A stretch of 64,000 bases of DNA from assembly GCA_965279355.1 (NCBI GenBank), contig OZ257155.1, positions 620,001-684,000 on the forward strand. Reading direction: 5' to 3'. The notes beneath the pieces are model-generated. The model was not told the DNA's origin. It was given only the letters and a program-made list of their open reading frames with translations, and did no database searches. The DNA is from G965279355 sp965279355. Its GTDB lineage: Bacteria; Pseudomonadota; Alphaproteobacteria; CACIAM-22H2. The first letter of the stretch is position 1, and each line of letters opens with the position of its first letter. The position numbers and the translations under genes were made by a program. Shown here in pieces: positions 22,686 through 32,743 of this stretch.

Positions 22686-25600
22686 CTATCTCTCTTCGCT
22701 CTCGCCGGCTTCCACGCCCGTCCCCATGGCCTTCCTGATCGCGGCAGCAAGTTCGGATTTCCTGAAGGGCTTGCTGAGCAGCGGCCACGGCAAGCGCCGC
22801 GGCGCGGCACCTTGCGCGGCGCGCTCCGTGAAGCCGGAGGTCAGCAACACCCGCAGCCCCGGCAGCATCCGTACCGCTTCATAAGCAAGCTCGACGCCAT
22901 CAAGTTCTCCGGGCATGACCACATCGGTTAACAACAGGTCGGGCCGCAACCCGGAGTTGAGTATGGTTAGTGCGTGCGCCGCGTCAATCGCTTCCTCCAC
23001 AACACACCCAAGTCCGACCAGTTCCTTCGCCGCAACCCGCCGCAAGTCTTCGTTATCCTCGACCAGAAGCACGGATAGCCGTTCGGGTATTGCGGGACGG
23101 GCATGCGGCTCACCGTTCGTTTCCGTGGAAGCATGGCTGTCTGCAGTGTCATGGGGAAAATACAGGCGAACCGTCGTGCCTAGCCCCTCATCGGAGTAAA
23201 TCTTCACGTGGCCGCCAGATTGCTTCATGAAGCCAAAAACCATCGACAATCCGAGACCGCTTCCCTGGCCGACCTCCTTCGTGGTGAAAAACGGCTCATA
23301 GACGCGGGCCAGCACATCCGGGCTCATGCCTATACCGGTATCCGAGACGGCGACCAGAACATAGTCACCGGGCACGGCTTCCGGATTTTGCGCGGCATAG
23401 GTGGCGTCGATCTGCTGATTCCTGGCTTCAATAATCAGCTCTCCCCCCTCCGGCATCGCATCGCGGGCATTCACAGACAGATTCAGAATCGCCGATTCCA
23501 GCTGAGCCGGATCAACCCGGATCGGTGAAAGTTCGTCCGCTGTCGTCACCGAAAGCTTGATCCGTTCCCCGAGCGTGCGCTGCATGAGCTTGGCCATGTT
23601 GGTGAGCACGGCGGCAACATCCACCTTCTGTGGCGCGAGATCCTGCTGACGTGAAAAGGCGAGCAGGCTGCGATTGAGTTGCGCGCCGCGCATGCAGGCG
23701 CCGATCGCAGCGGCAACCATTGGCGCCGCCGAATGCTGATGACCGATTTCATCATGGATCAGATCCAAATTGCCGATCACGATACCCAGAAGATTATTGA
23801 GGTCGTGGGCGAGGCCTCCGGTCAGCTGGCCGACGACTTCCATGCGCTGGGACTGACGGAGCTGGGCATTGATCCGGTTGCGCTCCGTCAGATCGAGATA
23901 GACCCCGACAATACCACGGACTTTACCGCCACCATCGAAGACAGGCGCCAGCGACACTTCAACATCCAGCAAGGTTCCGTCTTTACGGGCCCTGCGGACA
24001 TTGGCCGCGAAAATTCGCTCTCCCGCATGAACCCGCGCCTGGACCGCCAGAATGACCGATTTTCGGCTTTCGGATATTCCGGGAAGCGGGCGCCCCATTA
24101 CCTCATCCCTGGTCCAGCCGAAGAGCCGTTCCGCCGCCGGATTCCAGAGAACGATATCGCCCTTTACATCGGTGCCGACGATCGGCACCGGCGCCGCATC
24201 GACGACCGTCGCCAGATCCGCAGTCGCTTCGCGCAGCTTGCGACGCGCCTGCATTTCCTCCGTGATGTCTTCGATGATAACCAGGCTGCTGACCGACACC
24301 CCTTCAGGCGTCACAAGCCTGCAGCCAGACATACGGACATCCGCGATCTCGCCGCCCTTACGGTTGAGTTGCGTCTCGAAGTTTGTGAACTGCCCCTTCC
24401 GGCCAACGACAAGATCCCGCAACGCCTCCATCTGGCTCGCCCGCTCGGGAGGGATGAAAACGTTATAGAGCTCGCCAAGGACCTCAGCGGCGGAAAATCC
24501 GAAGAGCCGTTCCGCCGAACGGCTCCACAGGACGACCCTCCGGTCGGAAAGGACAACGACCGCGAACGGTGAAGAATCGATGATACCCCGGAGTTGCAAC
24601 GACGTATCGGCGAGTTGCGCGCGTTCGCGCTCCAGTTCCGCGGTTCGCCCTTCCAGGGTGGCCGCCATATTGTTGAAGGTGCCCGCGAGCGCCTGCAGCT
24701 CGGTCGTCTCATGCAGATTAATTCTTGCCCCGTAGTCTCCTGCCTGCAGCCGCCGCGCGCCAATCGAGAACTGCCGCAGGGGCTGCACGACCGACCGATG
24801 ACCGATCAGCCAGATCGCTCCGGCAACAATGGCCGAGCTCAGGAGCAGAATGGCCTGCAACCAGGCGAGTTGAATCGCCGGCGCCAGCGAGTCACTGAAG
24901 GAAATGTTCGTAACGACGAAAATCCGGCCATCCGGCGTCAATTTTCGAACGGCAGCAAGGCGGCGTTCGCCGTCAAGCCCGATTGCATCGACTACAGTGG
25001 GACCGACGATCGCTCTGGCTTCCTTCAAGAGCGGTGCATCCGGAACGGTCTTTCCGATCAGCCCGGCCTCGGGATATCGAAACAGAACCAGCCCGTCGCT
25101 ATTGAAAATGATGGTGGTGTACGGCCTCTCCGTGACCGATGGCAATTGAAACGTGATCGGCGTCAATTCAAGTGCCGCGACCAGCACGGCTACAATCGTC
25201 GCACCGTCCTGCGAAAAAACAGGTGCCGCCACGGAAATCAGCGGGTTGATGAGACGCTGTCCGAACCGATAATCCTCGATGGCCGCTCTTTTGTTTTCGA
25301 TGACCTGTCTGAACCATGGCAGATGGCCGAGATTGAGTGTCTGACCGGGGCGCTCCACGGCTGAACAAATTCCAATGCCTTCGGGAGAGACGAGGCTGAT
25401 GTTCTGCAAGGGACCGGTGGTCAACTGCAGACGGGAGCGATAGTCGGCAAGAATGCGGCCGCAACCTGCCGCATCTTCAGCATTCTCGATGCCGGGATGA
25501 CTGGCCAGCACGGCCAGAGCGCCATGCGTCTCAAGAACGACGCTTTTATAGTGAGCGGCCAGCGCCGAAACATCAGCCATCAGTTCGGAGCGCAGTTCGG

Positions 25601-25716
25601 AATTTATGCGTTTCCAGCGATCGAGTGCCAGCCCGATGCTCAGCGCAGCCGGAAGCAGGAAGCAGGAAGGCGAGTACCGCCACAAGCGTCAGCCGCTCAC
25701 GAATACCAAAGCGCAT
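22686..25716 (-). CDS. Membrane hybrid sensor histidine kinase, frameshifted near its start
   Basis: The main frame (from 25685) encodes about 999 residues: an extracytoplasmic dCACHE-like sensor (about 35-265), a membrane segment (about 273-295), HAMP, two PAS domains (about 365-480 and 490-605), HisKA with His627 in GGLAHDLNNLLG, an ATPase with GQGSGLGLSM and a terminal receiver with LLTDVVMP. The natural-looking start is ATG 25716 (MRFGIRERLTLVAVLAFLLP), but this is out of frame by the insertion of one 7-base unit of a GGAAGCA repeat at 25651-25664. Removing one unit gives a continuous 1007-residue protein with a proper first membrane segment. As read, translation from 25716 stops early and a TTG at 25685 would give a poor N-terminus. 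Operonic with the receiver gene. Confidence 0.85.
25651..25669. repeat. 7-bp tandem repeat (GGAAGCA x2 plus 5 bases)
   Basis: GGAAGCA at 25651-25657 and 25658-25664 followed by GGAAG. It lies inside the first membrane-segment codons of the large kinase gene. Each unit shifts the frame by one base, so gain or loss of a unit switches the downstream frame. This is the kind of short repeat that changes by slipped-strand mispairing. Confidence 0.85.
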
Positions 25717-25922
25717 TACCATCCGCCGCACACCGTCCGCGGCGCCTGGATCAAACGGCCTCCCCTTCTGGCGCCGCCATACCCAGGCTCCCTTCTAGAG
25801 CCTCGACTGCGACCTTCCTTGCAACCGACGCGATCGCCGTCCTGCGGCAACCGCGATCCCTTGCCGGATATTTGTTCGTAGTCTTATGATTATCTTTTTT
25901 TAACTCTTGTTTATTTCGATCA

Positions 25923-25945
25923 TCTGGAACTGTAGCGCTTCCAGA
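25923..25945. promoter_or_regulatory. Inverted repeat in AT-rich gap upstream of the kinase operon
   Basis: TCTGGAA and TTCCAGA form perfect 7-base arms around a 9-base spacer. It lies in the 290-base gap (25717-26006) between the Coq10-like gene and the large kinase gene, both on the minus strand. The surrounding DNA is AT-rich with runs of A/T at 25888-25912, so promoter elements for the kinase operon are likely here; I cannot assign clear -35/-10 boxes. No gene is visible in the gap. Confidence 0.35.
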
Positions 25946-26006
25946 GTAACGAACAAGCAAAAACTATTTGTGCGGCGCAACTTAATTTCGTCGGCCGCTG
26001 TGCCGC

Positions 26007-26459
26007 CTACTTGTCGTACAGCTGCTTGGCCCGCGCGTCGAAAGCCGACACCATTCTGCGCAGCGCTTCATGAAAGAGCGCCCCGATGATTGTCTGCAGC
26101 AGCTTTGAGCGAAACTCGAAGTCGACGTAGAAATCAACGAGCGTGCCGCCGTCCGGCGACGGCTCGAAGCGCCAGTGGTTGGTCAGGTGCTTGAGCGGGC
26201 CCTCCTGATACACGACATCGATCCGCCCCGGCCGCTCCATGGTGACCTTGGACGTATAGCGTTCGCGGATCATCTTGAAGCCGATGACCAGGTCGGCGAT
26301 GACCACAGTCTGCTCTGTTCCGGGCACCGTCTCGCGCGACTTGATGCGCGCTGCCATGCACCAGGGCAGGAATTCGGGATAACGCTCGATCCCGGCGACG
26401 AGGTCGAACATCTGCTCCGGGGTGTAGGGAACCACCCGCTTTTCGGCGTGCGTCGGCAA
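26007..26459 (-). CDS. Coq10-like START-domain (SRPBCC) protein
   Basis: Member of the RatA/Coq10 group, thought to bind ubiquinone or a related lipid and support respiration. The 150 residues hold the family sequence: HAEKRVVPYTPEQMFDLVA, IERYPEFLPWC and the C-terminal helix FHEALRRMVSAFDARAKQLY. I chose the TTG at 26459, which yields MPTHAEKRV, the start seen across the family; the in-frame ATG at 26540 lies within lipA. It follows lipA by 19 bases. Linkage of lipA with a Coq10-like gene is common in alphaproteobacteria. Confidence 0.88.
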   Translation of the reverse strand: MPTHAEKRVVPYTPEQMFDLVAGIERYPEFLPWCMAARIKSRETVPGTEQTVVIADLVIGFKMIRERYTSKVTMERPGRIDVVYQEGPLKHLTNHWRFEPSPDGGTLVDFYVDFEFRSKLLQTIIGALFHEALRRMVSAFDARAKQLYDK

Positions 26460-26478
26460 GGGGCGCGATCCGCTGGGT

Positions 26479-27447
26479 TCAGGTCCGCGCGGCGGCGAGC
26501 TTGGCTTCGCGGGCGGCGCGCAGTTGCGCGAAATCGGCATCGGCGTGATACGAGGACCGCGTCAGCGGGCTCGCCGACACCAGCAGGAATCCCTTGGACC
26601 GCGCCATCGAGGCGTAGCCCGCAAATTCCTCCGGCGTGATGAACCGGTCGATTGCCGCATGCTTGGGCGTCGGCTGCAGATATTGGCCGATCGTCAGGAA
26701 ATCGATATCGGCGGAGCGCATGTCATCCATGACCTGCATCACCTCCATCCGATCCTCACCCAGACCGACCATGATACCGGACTTGGTGAAGATCGACGGA
26801 TCCAGCTGCTTCACGCGGTCGAGCAGACGCAGCGAGTGATAGAACCGGGCGCCGGGACGGATCGTCGGATAGAGGCGCGGCACGGTTTCCATGTTGTGAT
26901 TGAAGACATCCGGTCGCGCCGCGACGATAGCCTCCACGGCCCCTTCCTTGCGCAGGAAGTCAGGCGTCAGGATCTCGATCGTGGTCTGCGGGCTCCGCTT
27001 GCGGATCTCGGTGATGGTGCGGACGAACTGGTTGGCGCCGCCGTCATCGAGATCGTCGCGGTCGACCGAGGTGATGACGATATGCGCCATGCCGAGCTGA
27101 CCGACTGCTTCGGCGACGTGCTCGGGCTCATGCGGGTCCAGCTTCTCGGGCATACCTGTCGCGATGTTGCAGAACGCGCAGGCCCGGGTGCAGACCGAGC
27201 CCAGGATCATCACCGTCGCGTGCTTCTGCTTCCAGCACTCGCCGATATTCGGACAGGCCGCCTCCTCGCACACGGTGACGAGGTTGAGACGCCGCATGAG
27301 ATCGCGGGTTTCCTGGTATTCCTTCGACACCGGCGCCTTGACGCGCAGCCAGTCCGGCTTGGTCCGCTGCACCGGGTTGTCCGGGCGGTGGGCCTTTTCG
27401 GGGTGACGGACCCTTTCGGGCCGCGGCTGGGTGTCTGAATCCGGCAT
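26479..27447 (-). CDS. lipA: Lipoyl synthase
   Basis: Radical-SAM enzyme that inserts two sulphurs into octanoyl groups on lipoyl domains. The 322-residue protein has the auxiliary-cluster cysteines Cys60, Cys65 and Cys71 (CEEAACPNIGEC) and the radical-SAM triad Cys86, Cys90 and Cys93 (CTRACAFC). The C-terminal Ser of the auxiliary cluster appears in the ending LTRSSYHAD. It lies 23 bases after lpd, so the cofactor-making enzyme sits directly next to the three lipoyl-dependent complex genes. Confidence 0.96.
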   Translation of the reverse strand: MPDSDTQPRPERVRHPEKAHRPDNPVQRTKPDWLRVKAPVSKEYQETRDLMRRLNLVTVCEEAACPNIGECWKQKHATVMILGSVCTRACAFCNIATGMPEKLDPHEPEHVAEAVGQLGMAHIVITSVDRDDLDDGGANQFVRTITEIRKRSPQTTIEILTPDFLRKEGAVEAIVAARPDVFNHNMETVPRLYPTIRPGARFYHSLRLLDRVKQLDPSIFTKSGIMVGLGEDRMEVMQVMDDMRSADIDFLTIGQYLQPTPKHAAIDRFITPEEFAGYASMARSKGFLLVSASPLTRSSYHADADFAQLRAAREAKLAAART

Positions 27448-27470
27448 AGGCTCGCTCAGCTGGGGCTCCC

Positions 27471-28871
27471 TCAGATGTGGAGGGCGCCGCCGTACGCGTC
27501 AAGCACGGACTCGTGCATCATCTCGGACAGCGTCGGATGCGGGAAAACCGTATGCATCAAATCGAGTTCCGTTCCTTCCATGGTCCGCGCGATGCCGTAG
27601 CCCTGGATGAGTTCCGTCACCTCGGTGCCGATCATATGCGCGCCCAGCAATTCGCCGGTTTTCGCGTCGAACACCGTCTTCACGAACCCTTCCATCTCGC
27701 CCAGCGCGATCGCCTTGCCGTTGCCGATGAACGGGAAACGGCCGACCTTCACCTGATAGCCCTTTTCCTTCGCGGCTTTCTCGGTGTAGCCGACGCTGGC
27801 CACCTGCGGCATGCAATACGTGCAGCCCGGGATCTTTGAAGTATCGAGCGGATGGACGTCCTTGAGACCGGCCATCTTCTCAACGCAGATCACGCCTTCA
27901 TGCATGGCTTTGTGCGCCAGCCAGGGCGCCCCGACGAGATCGCCGATGGCATAGAGCCCGGGCTCGCCCGTCTCGCACCACTGGTTCACCACGACATGGG
28001 TCTTCTCGACCTTTGCCTTGGTGCCTTCGAGGCCGAGATTTTCGACATTGCCGACGATGCCGACCGCGAGGATCACACGATCGACCGTCAGGTCCTGTGT
28101 CTTGCCGCCGATTTCGATCGTCGCGGTGACGTTGTCAGCGCCCTTCTTGAGCGCCTTCACCGTCGCCGCGGTCATGATCTTCATGCCCTGCTTCTCAAAC
28201 TGCTTGCGGGCGAAGGCTGAGATATCCTCGTCCTCCACCGGCAGCACGCGGTCCATCACCTCGACCACCGTCACTTCGGCGCCGAGATTGCGATAGAAGC
28301 TGGCGAACTCGATACCGATGGCGCCGGAGCCGACGACCAGCAGAGATTTCGGCATCGACGGCGGCACCATCGCCTCGCGATAGGTCCAGATCAGCTTGCC
28401 GTCCGGCTCCATGCCGGGGAACGTGCGGGCTCGCGCGCCGGTCGCCAGAATGATGTTCTTGGCCGTGAGATCGGCAACAGGCTTGCCGTCCTTCTCGACC
28501 TTCACCTTGCGATTGCCGGCAAGCTTCGCGGTGCCGTCGAACACTGTGATCTTGTGCTTCTTCATAAGGAATTTGACGCCGTTCGACAGCTGCGACGCCA
28601 CCTTGCGGGAGCGCTGCACGATCTTGCCGATATCGAACGAGATATTGTCGGCCTTAAAACCGTATTCGTCGAGCCGGTGCAGCAGATGGTTGATCTCGGA
28701 CGAGCGCAGCAGCGCCTTGGTCGGAATGCACCCCCAGTTGAGGCAGATGCCGCCGAGGTTTTCCCGCTCGACCACCGCCACATTCATCTTGAGCTGCGCC
28801 GCGCGGATGGCAGCGACATAACCACCAGGACCGCCGCCGACAACGATCAGATCGAAACTCTGTTCAGCCAT
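27471..28871 (-). CDS. lpdA: Dihydrolipoyl dehydrogenase (E3)
   Basis: Flavoprotein that reoxidises dihydrolipoamide with NAD+. In 466 residues: FAD-binding GGGPGGYVAAIRAAQ near the start, the redox disulphide Cys43/Cys48 in GGICLNWGCIPTKAL, the NAD site VVGSGAIGIEFA, and the interface domain with the catalytic His in FPHPTLSEMMHE. Located 12 bases after the E2 gene as the last complex gene of the operon. In this position it most likely serves pyruvate dehydrogenase. Confidence 0.95.
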   Translation of the reverse strand: MAEQSFDLIVVGGGPGGYVAAIRAAQLKMNVAVVERENLGGICLNWGCIPTKALLRSSEINHLLHRLDEYGFKADNISFDIGKIVQRSRKVASQLSNGVKFLMKKHKITVFDGTAKLAGNRKVKVEKDGKPVADLTAKNIILATGARARTFPGMEPDGKLIWTYREAMVPPSMPKSLLVVGSGAIGIEFASFYRNLGAEVTVVEVMDRVLPVEDEDISAFARKQFEKQGMKIMTAATVKALKKGADNVTATIEIGGKTQDLTVDRVILAVGIVGNVENLGLEGTKAKVEKTHVVVNQWCETGEPGLYAIGDLVGAPWLAHKAMHEGVICVEKMAGLKDVHPLDTSKIPGCTYCMPQVASVGYTEKAAKEKGYQVKVGRFPFIGNGKAIALGEMEGFVKTVFDAKTGELLGAHMIGTEVTELIQGYGIARTMEGTELDLMHTVFPHPTLSEMMHESVLDAYGGALHI

Positions 28872-28883
28872 GACCGTCGTCTC

Positions 28884-30182
28884 CTAGAGCAGCATGCCCA
28901 GCGGCTCTTCGATCAATTTCTTGAACGCGGCCATGAACTCCGCACCGACCGCACCGTCCACGGCGCGGTGATCGGCGGACAGGGTGCAGCTCATCACCGT
29001 CGCGACGGCAAGCTGGCCGTTCTTCACGACAGGGCGCGGCTCACCGGCGCCGATGGCGACAATGCAGGCCTGCGGCGGATTGATCACCGCCTCGAACTGC
29101 TTGGTGCCGTACATGCCGAGATTGGAGATCGAGATCGTGCCGCCCTGGAATTCCTCGGGCTTGAGCTTGTTCTCTTTCGCCTTCTGCGCCAGTTCCTTCA
29201 TCTCCTGCGAGATCTGGATCAGGCCCTTGTTGCCCGCGTCGAAGATGATCGGCGTGATCAGGCCGCCGGGGATCGCAACCGCGACCGAAATGTCCTGACG
29301 CTCGTAGACAATCATCCCCTCGTCGCTCCAGCCGACATTCGCCATCGGCACCTTCTTCAGTGCCGCCGCAATGGCCTTGATGACGAAATCGTTGACCGAC
29401 AGCTTGTAAGCGCCCTCGCCCTTCTCCGGCGCCGCCGCGTTGAGCGCGGCGCGGCCCTTGAGCAGCGCGTCGATCTCGCAATCCACGGTCAGGTAGAAAT
29501 GCGGAACCGTCTGCTTGGATTCAGTGAGACGTTTGGCGATGACCTTGCGCATCGTCGTATGCGCGACGACGTGATGTGGCGTCGGTCCAGCGATAACGGC
29601 AGCGGCGGCACTTGGACGCGAGGTCGGCGCGGATGAGGCGCGACGAGCGCCGCCGCCACTGACCGCGGCCTCGATATCCGCCTTCACGATGCGGCCATGC
29701 GGACCGCTTCCACGCAGGCTGCCGAGGTCGATATTGGCCTGGGCGGCCATGCGGCGGGCCAGCGGGCTGACGAACTGGCGGTCGCCGCTGTGCTGGGCCG
29801 GCTTCGGCGCGGCAGGAGCCGGTGTCGGCGCTTTCGCCGCGGGAGCCGGAGCTGCTGCAGAGGCCGGAGCAGCGGCAGGCGCTGTTGCTTTCGGCGCCGG
29901 CGCGGCGGCGCTCACATTGGCCAGCGCGCTCTTGTCCTCGCCCTCTTCCAGGATCATGGCGATCGGCTCGTTGACCTTCACAGCCTCGGTGCCGCCGGGA
30001 ATGAGAATCTTGCCCAGCGTGCCTTCGTCGACGGCTTCGACTTCCATCGTCGCCTTGTCGGTTTCGATCTCGGCCAGCACGTCGCCGGACTTGATCTTGT
30101 CGCCCTCGTTCTTGAGCCAGCGGGCAATCTTGCCCTCTGTCATCGTCGGCGAGAGGGCGGGCATCAGAACCTTGACTGGCAT
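28884..30182 (-). CDS. pdhC: Pyruvate dehydrogenase E2, dihydrolipoamide acetyltransferase
   Basis: Core subunit that passes acetyl from lipoyl to CoA. The 432 residues comprise one lipoyl domain (1-80, Lys43 in ETDKATMEVEA), an Ala/Pro-rich linker (about 88-130), a peripheral-subunit-binding domain (VSPLARRMAAQANIDL to DIEAAV) and the catalytic domain ending with SADHRAVDGAVGAEF, the active-site His. Only one lipoyl domain is present, compensated by that on E1 beta. Its gene lies 13 bases after pdhB and 12 before lpdA. Confidence 0.95.
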   Translation of the reverse strand: MPVKVLMPALSPTMTEGKIARWLKNEGDKIKSGDVLAEIETDKATMEVEAVDEGTLGKILIPGGTEAVKVNEPIAMILEEGEDKSALANVSAAAPAPKATAPAAAPASAAAPAPAAKAPTPAPAAPKPAQHSGDRQFVSPLARRMAAQANIDLGSLRGSGPHGRIVKADIEAAVSGGGARRASSAPTSRPSAAAAVIAGPTPHHVVAHTTMRKVIAKRLTESKQTVPHFYLTVDCEIDALLKGRAALNAAAPEKGEGAYKLSVNDFVIKAIAAALKKVPMANVGWSDEGMIVYERQDISVAVAIPGGLITPIIFDAGNKGLIQISQEMKELAQKAKENKLKPEEFQGGTISISNLGMYGTKQFEAVINPPQACIVAIGAGEPRPVVKNGQLAVATVMSCTLSADHRAVDGAVGAEFMAAFKKLIEEPLGMLL

Positions 30183-30195
30183 GTCAGCCCCCTTC

Positions 30196-31566
30196 TTAGC
30201 GATACAAGACCGCGCGCGCGGCCTCGACGATCATTTCGGGCTGCGGCAGCGCCAGCTTTTCGAGATTGGCGGCGTAGGGCATCGGCACATCCAAGCCACA
30301 GACGCGACGGACCGGCGCGTCGAGATAGTCGAACGCATGTTCCATCATGACCGCGGCGAGTTCGGAGCCGATGCCGGCCACCGGCCAGCCTTCTTCGCAC
30401 GAGACAAGGCGGTTGGTCTTCTTCACCGACTCAACGATGGTCTCAGTGTCGAGCGGACGCAGCGAGCGCAGGTCGATGACCTCGGCGTCGATGCCCTGCT
30501 TGGCCAGTTCCTCGGCTGCCTGCAGCGCGCGGCCGACCATAATCGAGAACGCGGTGATGGTGACGTCCTTGCCTGGACGCACGATCTTGGCGCGACCGAT
30601 CGGCACCGTGAAATCGGGATCGGTCGGGACCGGACCCGACATGCCGTAGAGAATTTCGTTCTCAAGGAAAATGACCGGGTTGTTGTCACGGATCGCGGAT
30701 TTCAGGAGACCCTTTGCGTCGGCCGGAGAATACGGCGCCACGACCTTGAGGCCGGGAATATGCGCGTACCAGCTGGCGTAACACTGCGAATGCTGGGCGG
30801 CGACACGCGCGGCGGCGCCGTTGGGTCCGCGGAACACGATCGGGCAACCCATCTGGCCGCCGGACATATAGAGCGTCTTGGCGGCGGAGTTGATGATCTG
30901 ATCCATCGCCTGCATGGCGAAGTTGAAGGTCATGAACTCGACGATCGGGCGCAGGCCCATGAAGGCGGCGCCGACATTGAGGCCGGCGAAGCCGTGCTCG
31001 GTGATCGGTGAGTCGACGACGCGCTGGGCGCCGAACTCCTGCAGCAGGCCTTGGCTGATTTTGTAGGCGCCCTGATACTCGCCGACTTCCTCGCCCATGA
31101 GATAAACGCGCTTGTCGCGGCGCATCTCTTCGGCCATCGCGTCGCGCAGCGCGTCGCGAACTGTGAGCGTCGTCGTCTCGCCGGAATAGTCTTCCTGCGC
31201 AGGCCTTGCTACTTGCGGCGCGGCGGCGGCCGAAGCCGGCGCCTTTTCCTTCGTCTCGCCCTTGGCAACGGCGGGCGCTGCCGCCGGTGCGGCGGAGGAG
31301 GCCTTGATCGAGCTGGCGTCCTCGCCCTCGTCGAGAATGACGGCGATCGGCGTGTTCACCTTCACGGCTTCGGTGCCGCCGGGAACCAGGATCTTGCCGA
31401 GCTTCCCTTCGTCGACGGCCTCGACTTCCATCGTCGCCTTGTCGGTTTCAATTTCGGCGAGCACGTCGCCGGATTTGACGTTGTCGCCTTCGTTCTTGAG
31501 CCAACGGGCGATCTTGCCCTCGGTCATGGTCGGCGAGAGGGCCGGCATCAGCACTTCAACAGACAT
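30196..31566 (-). CDS. pdhB: Pyruvate dehydrogenase E1 beta with N-terminal lipoyl domain
   Basis: Beta subunit of the pyruvate decarboxylase. The 456 residues start with a lipoyl domain (1-80, Lys43 in ETDKATMEVEA), a Pro/Ala linker (about 85-130), then the transketolase-like beta domain with MGEEVGEYQGAYKIS, ITEHGFAGLNVGAA and the C-terminal half with SVKKTNRLVSCEEGW. A lipoylated E1 beta is a known alphaproteobacterial feature. The lipoyl-coding DNA is nearly the same as that in the adjacent E2 gene. It follows pdhA by 15 bases. Confidence 0.95.
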   Translation of the reverse strand: MSVEVLMPALSPTMTEGKIARWLKNEGDNVKSGDVLAEIETDKATMEVEAVDEGKLGKILVPGGTEAVKVNTPIAVILDEGEDASSIKASSAAPAAAPAVAKGETKEKAPASAAAAPQVARPAQEDYSGETTTLTVRDALRDAMAEEMRRDKRVYLMGEEVGEYQGAYKISQGLLQEFGAQRVVDSPITEHGFAGLNVGAAFMGLRPIVEFMTFNFAMQAMDQIINSAAKTLYMSGGQMGCPIVFRGPNGAAARVAAQHSQCYASWYAHIPGLKVVAPYSPADAKGLLKSAIRDNNPVIFLENEILYGMSGPVPTDPDFTVPIGRAKIVRPGKDVTITAFSIMVGRALQAAEELAKQGIDAEVIDLRSLRPLDTETIVESVKKTNRLVSCEEGWPVAGIGSELAAVMMEHAFDYLDAPVRRVCGLDVPMPYAANLEKLALPQPEMIVEAARAVLYR

Positions 31567-31581
31567 GGGGAACCTCGGTGT

Positions 31582-32583
31582 TCAGGCGTCGAGCAGGATG
31601 TCGGTGTAGAGCTCCGACGCATCCGGTTCAGGCGAGTTCTGCGCGAATTCAGCGGCGACCGTGACGATGTCCTTCACCTCGCGGTCGACCTTCTTGAGGC
31701 TCGCCTCGTCGGCGTGGCCTTCTTCGACCAGGAACTTGGCGAGCTGGTCGATCGGGTCGTGCTGGGTGCGCATCTTCTCGACCTCTTCCTTCGACCGGTA
31801 CTTGGCCGGATCGGACATCGAGTGGCCGCGATAGCGATAGGTCTTCATTTCCAGGATATACGGACCCTTGCCCGACTTGGCGTGCGCGACCGCGCGTTCG
31901 CCGGCCTCGTTCACGGCCAGCACGCTCATGCCGTCCACCGCTTCGCCGGGAATGCCGTAAGCCTCGCCGCGCTTGAAGAACTCGGTCGTCGCCGAGGCGC
32001 GCTCGATCGCCGTGCCCATGCCGTAGCGGTTGTTCTCGATCACATAGATGCAGGGCAGCTTCCACAGCGCCGCCATGTTGAAGCTCTCGTAGACCTGGCC
32101 CTGGTTGACGGCGCCGTCACCGAGATAGGTCAGGCAAACGTTGTTCTTGCCGTTGTACTTGTGCGCGAAGGCGATACCGGTGCCGAGCGGCACCTGTGCC
32201 GCGACGATGCCGTGGCCGCCGTAGAAGTTCTTTTCCTTCGAGAACATGTGCATCGAGCCGCCCTTGCCCTTCGAGTAGCCGCCGCGGCGCCCCGTGAGCT
32301 CGGCCATGACGCCCTTGGCGTCCATGCCGCAGGCGAGCATGTGCCCGTGATCGCGATAGGAGGTGATGACGGCGTCGTCGGGCGTGATCGCGGCCTGCAT
32401 GCCGACAACCACCGCTTCCTGGCCGATATAGAGATGGCAGAAGCCGCCGATCAGGCCCATGCCGTACATCTGCCCCGCCTTCTCCTCGAAGCGGCGGATC
32501 AGCAGCATGTCGCGATAATATCTAAGAAGTTCCGCGGGATCCGATCGTTCGTCAGACCGGGTTTTGCGCTTGGCGACGGCCAT
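31582..32583 (-). CDS. pdhA: Pyruvate dehydrogenase E1 alpha
   Basis: Alpha subunit of the TPP-dependent pyruvate decarboxylase. The 333 residues contain the thiamine motif GDGAVNQGQVYESFNMAALW, the phosphorylation-loop-like RYRGHSMSDPAKYRS and MYGMGLIGGFCHLYIGQEA. A strong GGGAGGAT ribosome-binding site stands before ATG 32583. First gene of pdhA-pdhB-pdhC-lpdA-lipA; the AT-rich region immediately upstream contains a plausible sigma-70 promoter. Confidence 0.96.
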   Translation of the reverse strand: MAVAKRKTRSDERSDPAELLRYYRDMLLIRRFEEKAGQMYGMGLIGGFCHLYIGQEAVVVGMQAAITPDDAVITSYRDHGHMLACGMDAKGVMAELTGRRGGYSKGKGGSMHMFSKEKNFYGGHGIVAAQVPLGTGIAFAHKYNGKNNVCLTYLGDGAVNQGQVYESFNMAALWKLPCIYVIENNRYGMGTAIERASATTEFFKRGEAYGIPGEAVDGMSVLAVNEAGERAVAHAKSGKGPYILEMKTYRYRGHSMSDPAKYRSKEEVEKMRTQHDPIDQLAKFLVEEGHADEASLKKVDREVKDIVTVAAEFAQNSPEPDASELYTDILLDA

Positions 32584-32743
32584 TTTTTATCCTCCCGAGG
32601 CGAACCCGCACTGCTGGCGGGGTGTTAAACTCGCCTGAACTTACTCTGGAAGGATAATTTCGACAACCCGACGGAAATATAACGTATTGATAATACTGCT
32701 ATAAATGTTAATTAACTTAATTTAGGTTATAACGCGAATTTTT

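Noticed and set aside
31051..32628. 525-codon plus-strand frame opposite pdhA/pdhB
   Set aside because: Shadow of two clear pdh genes.
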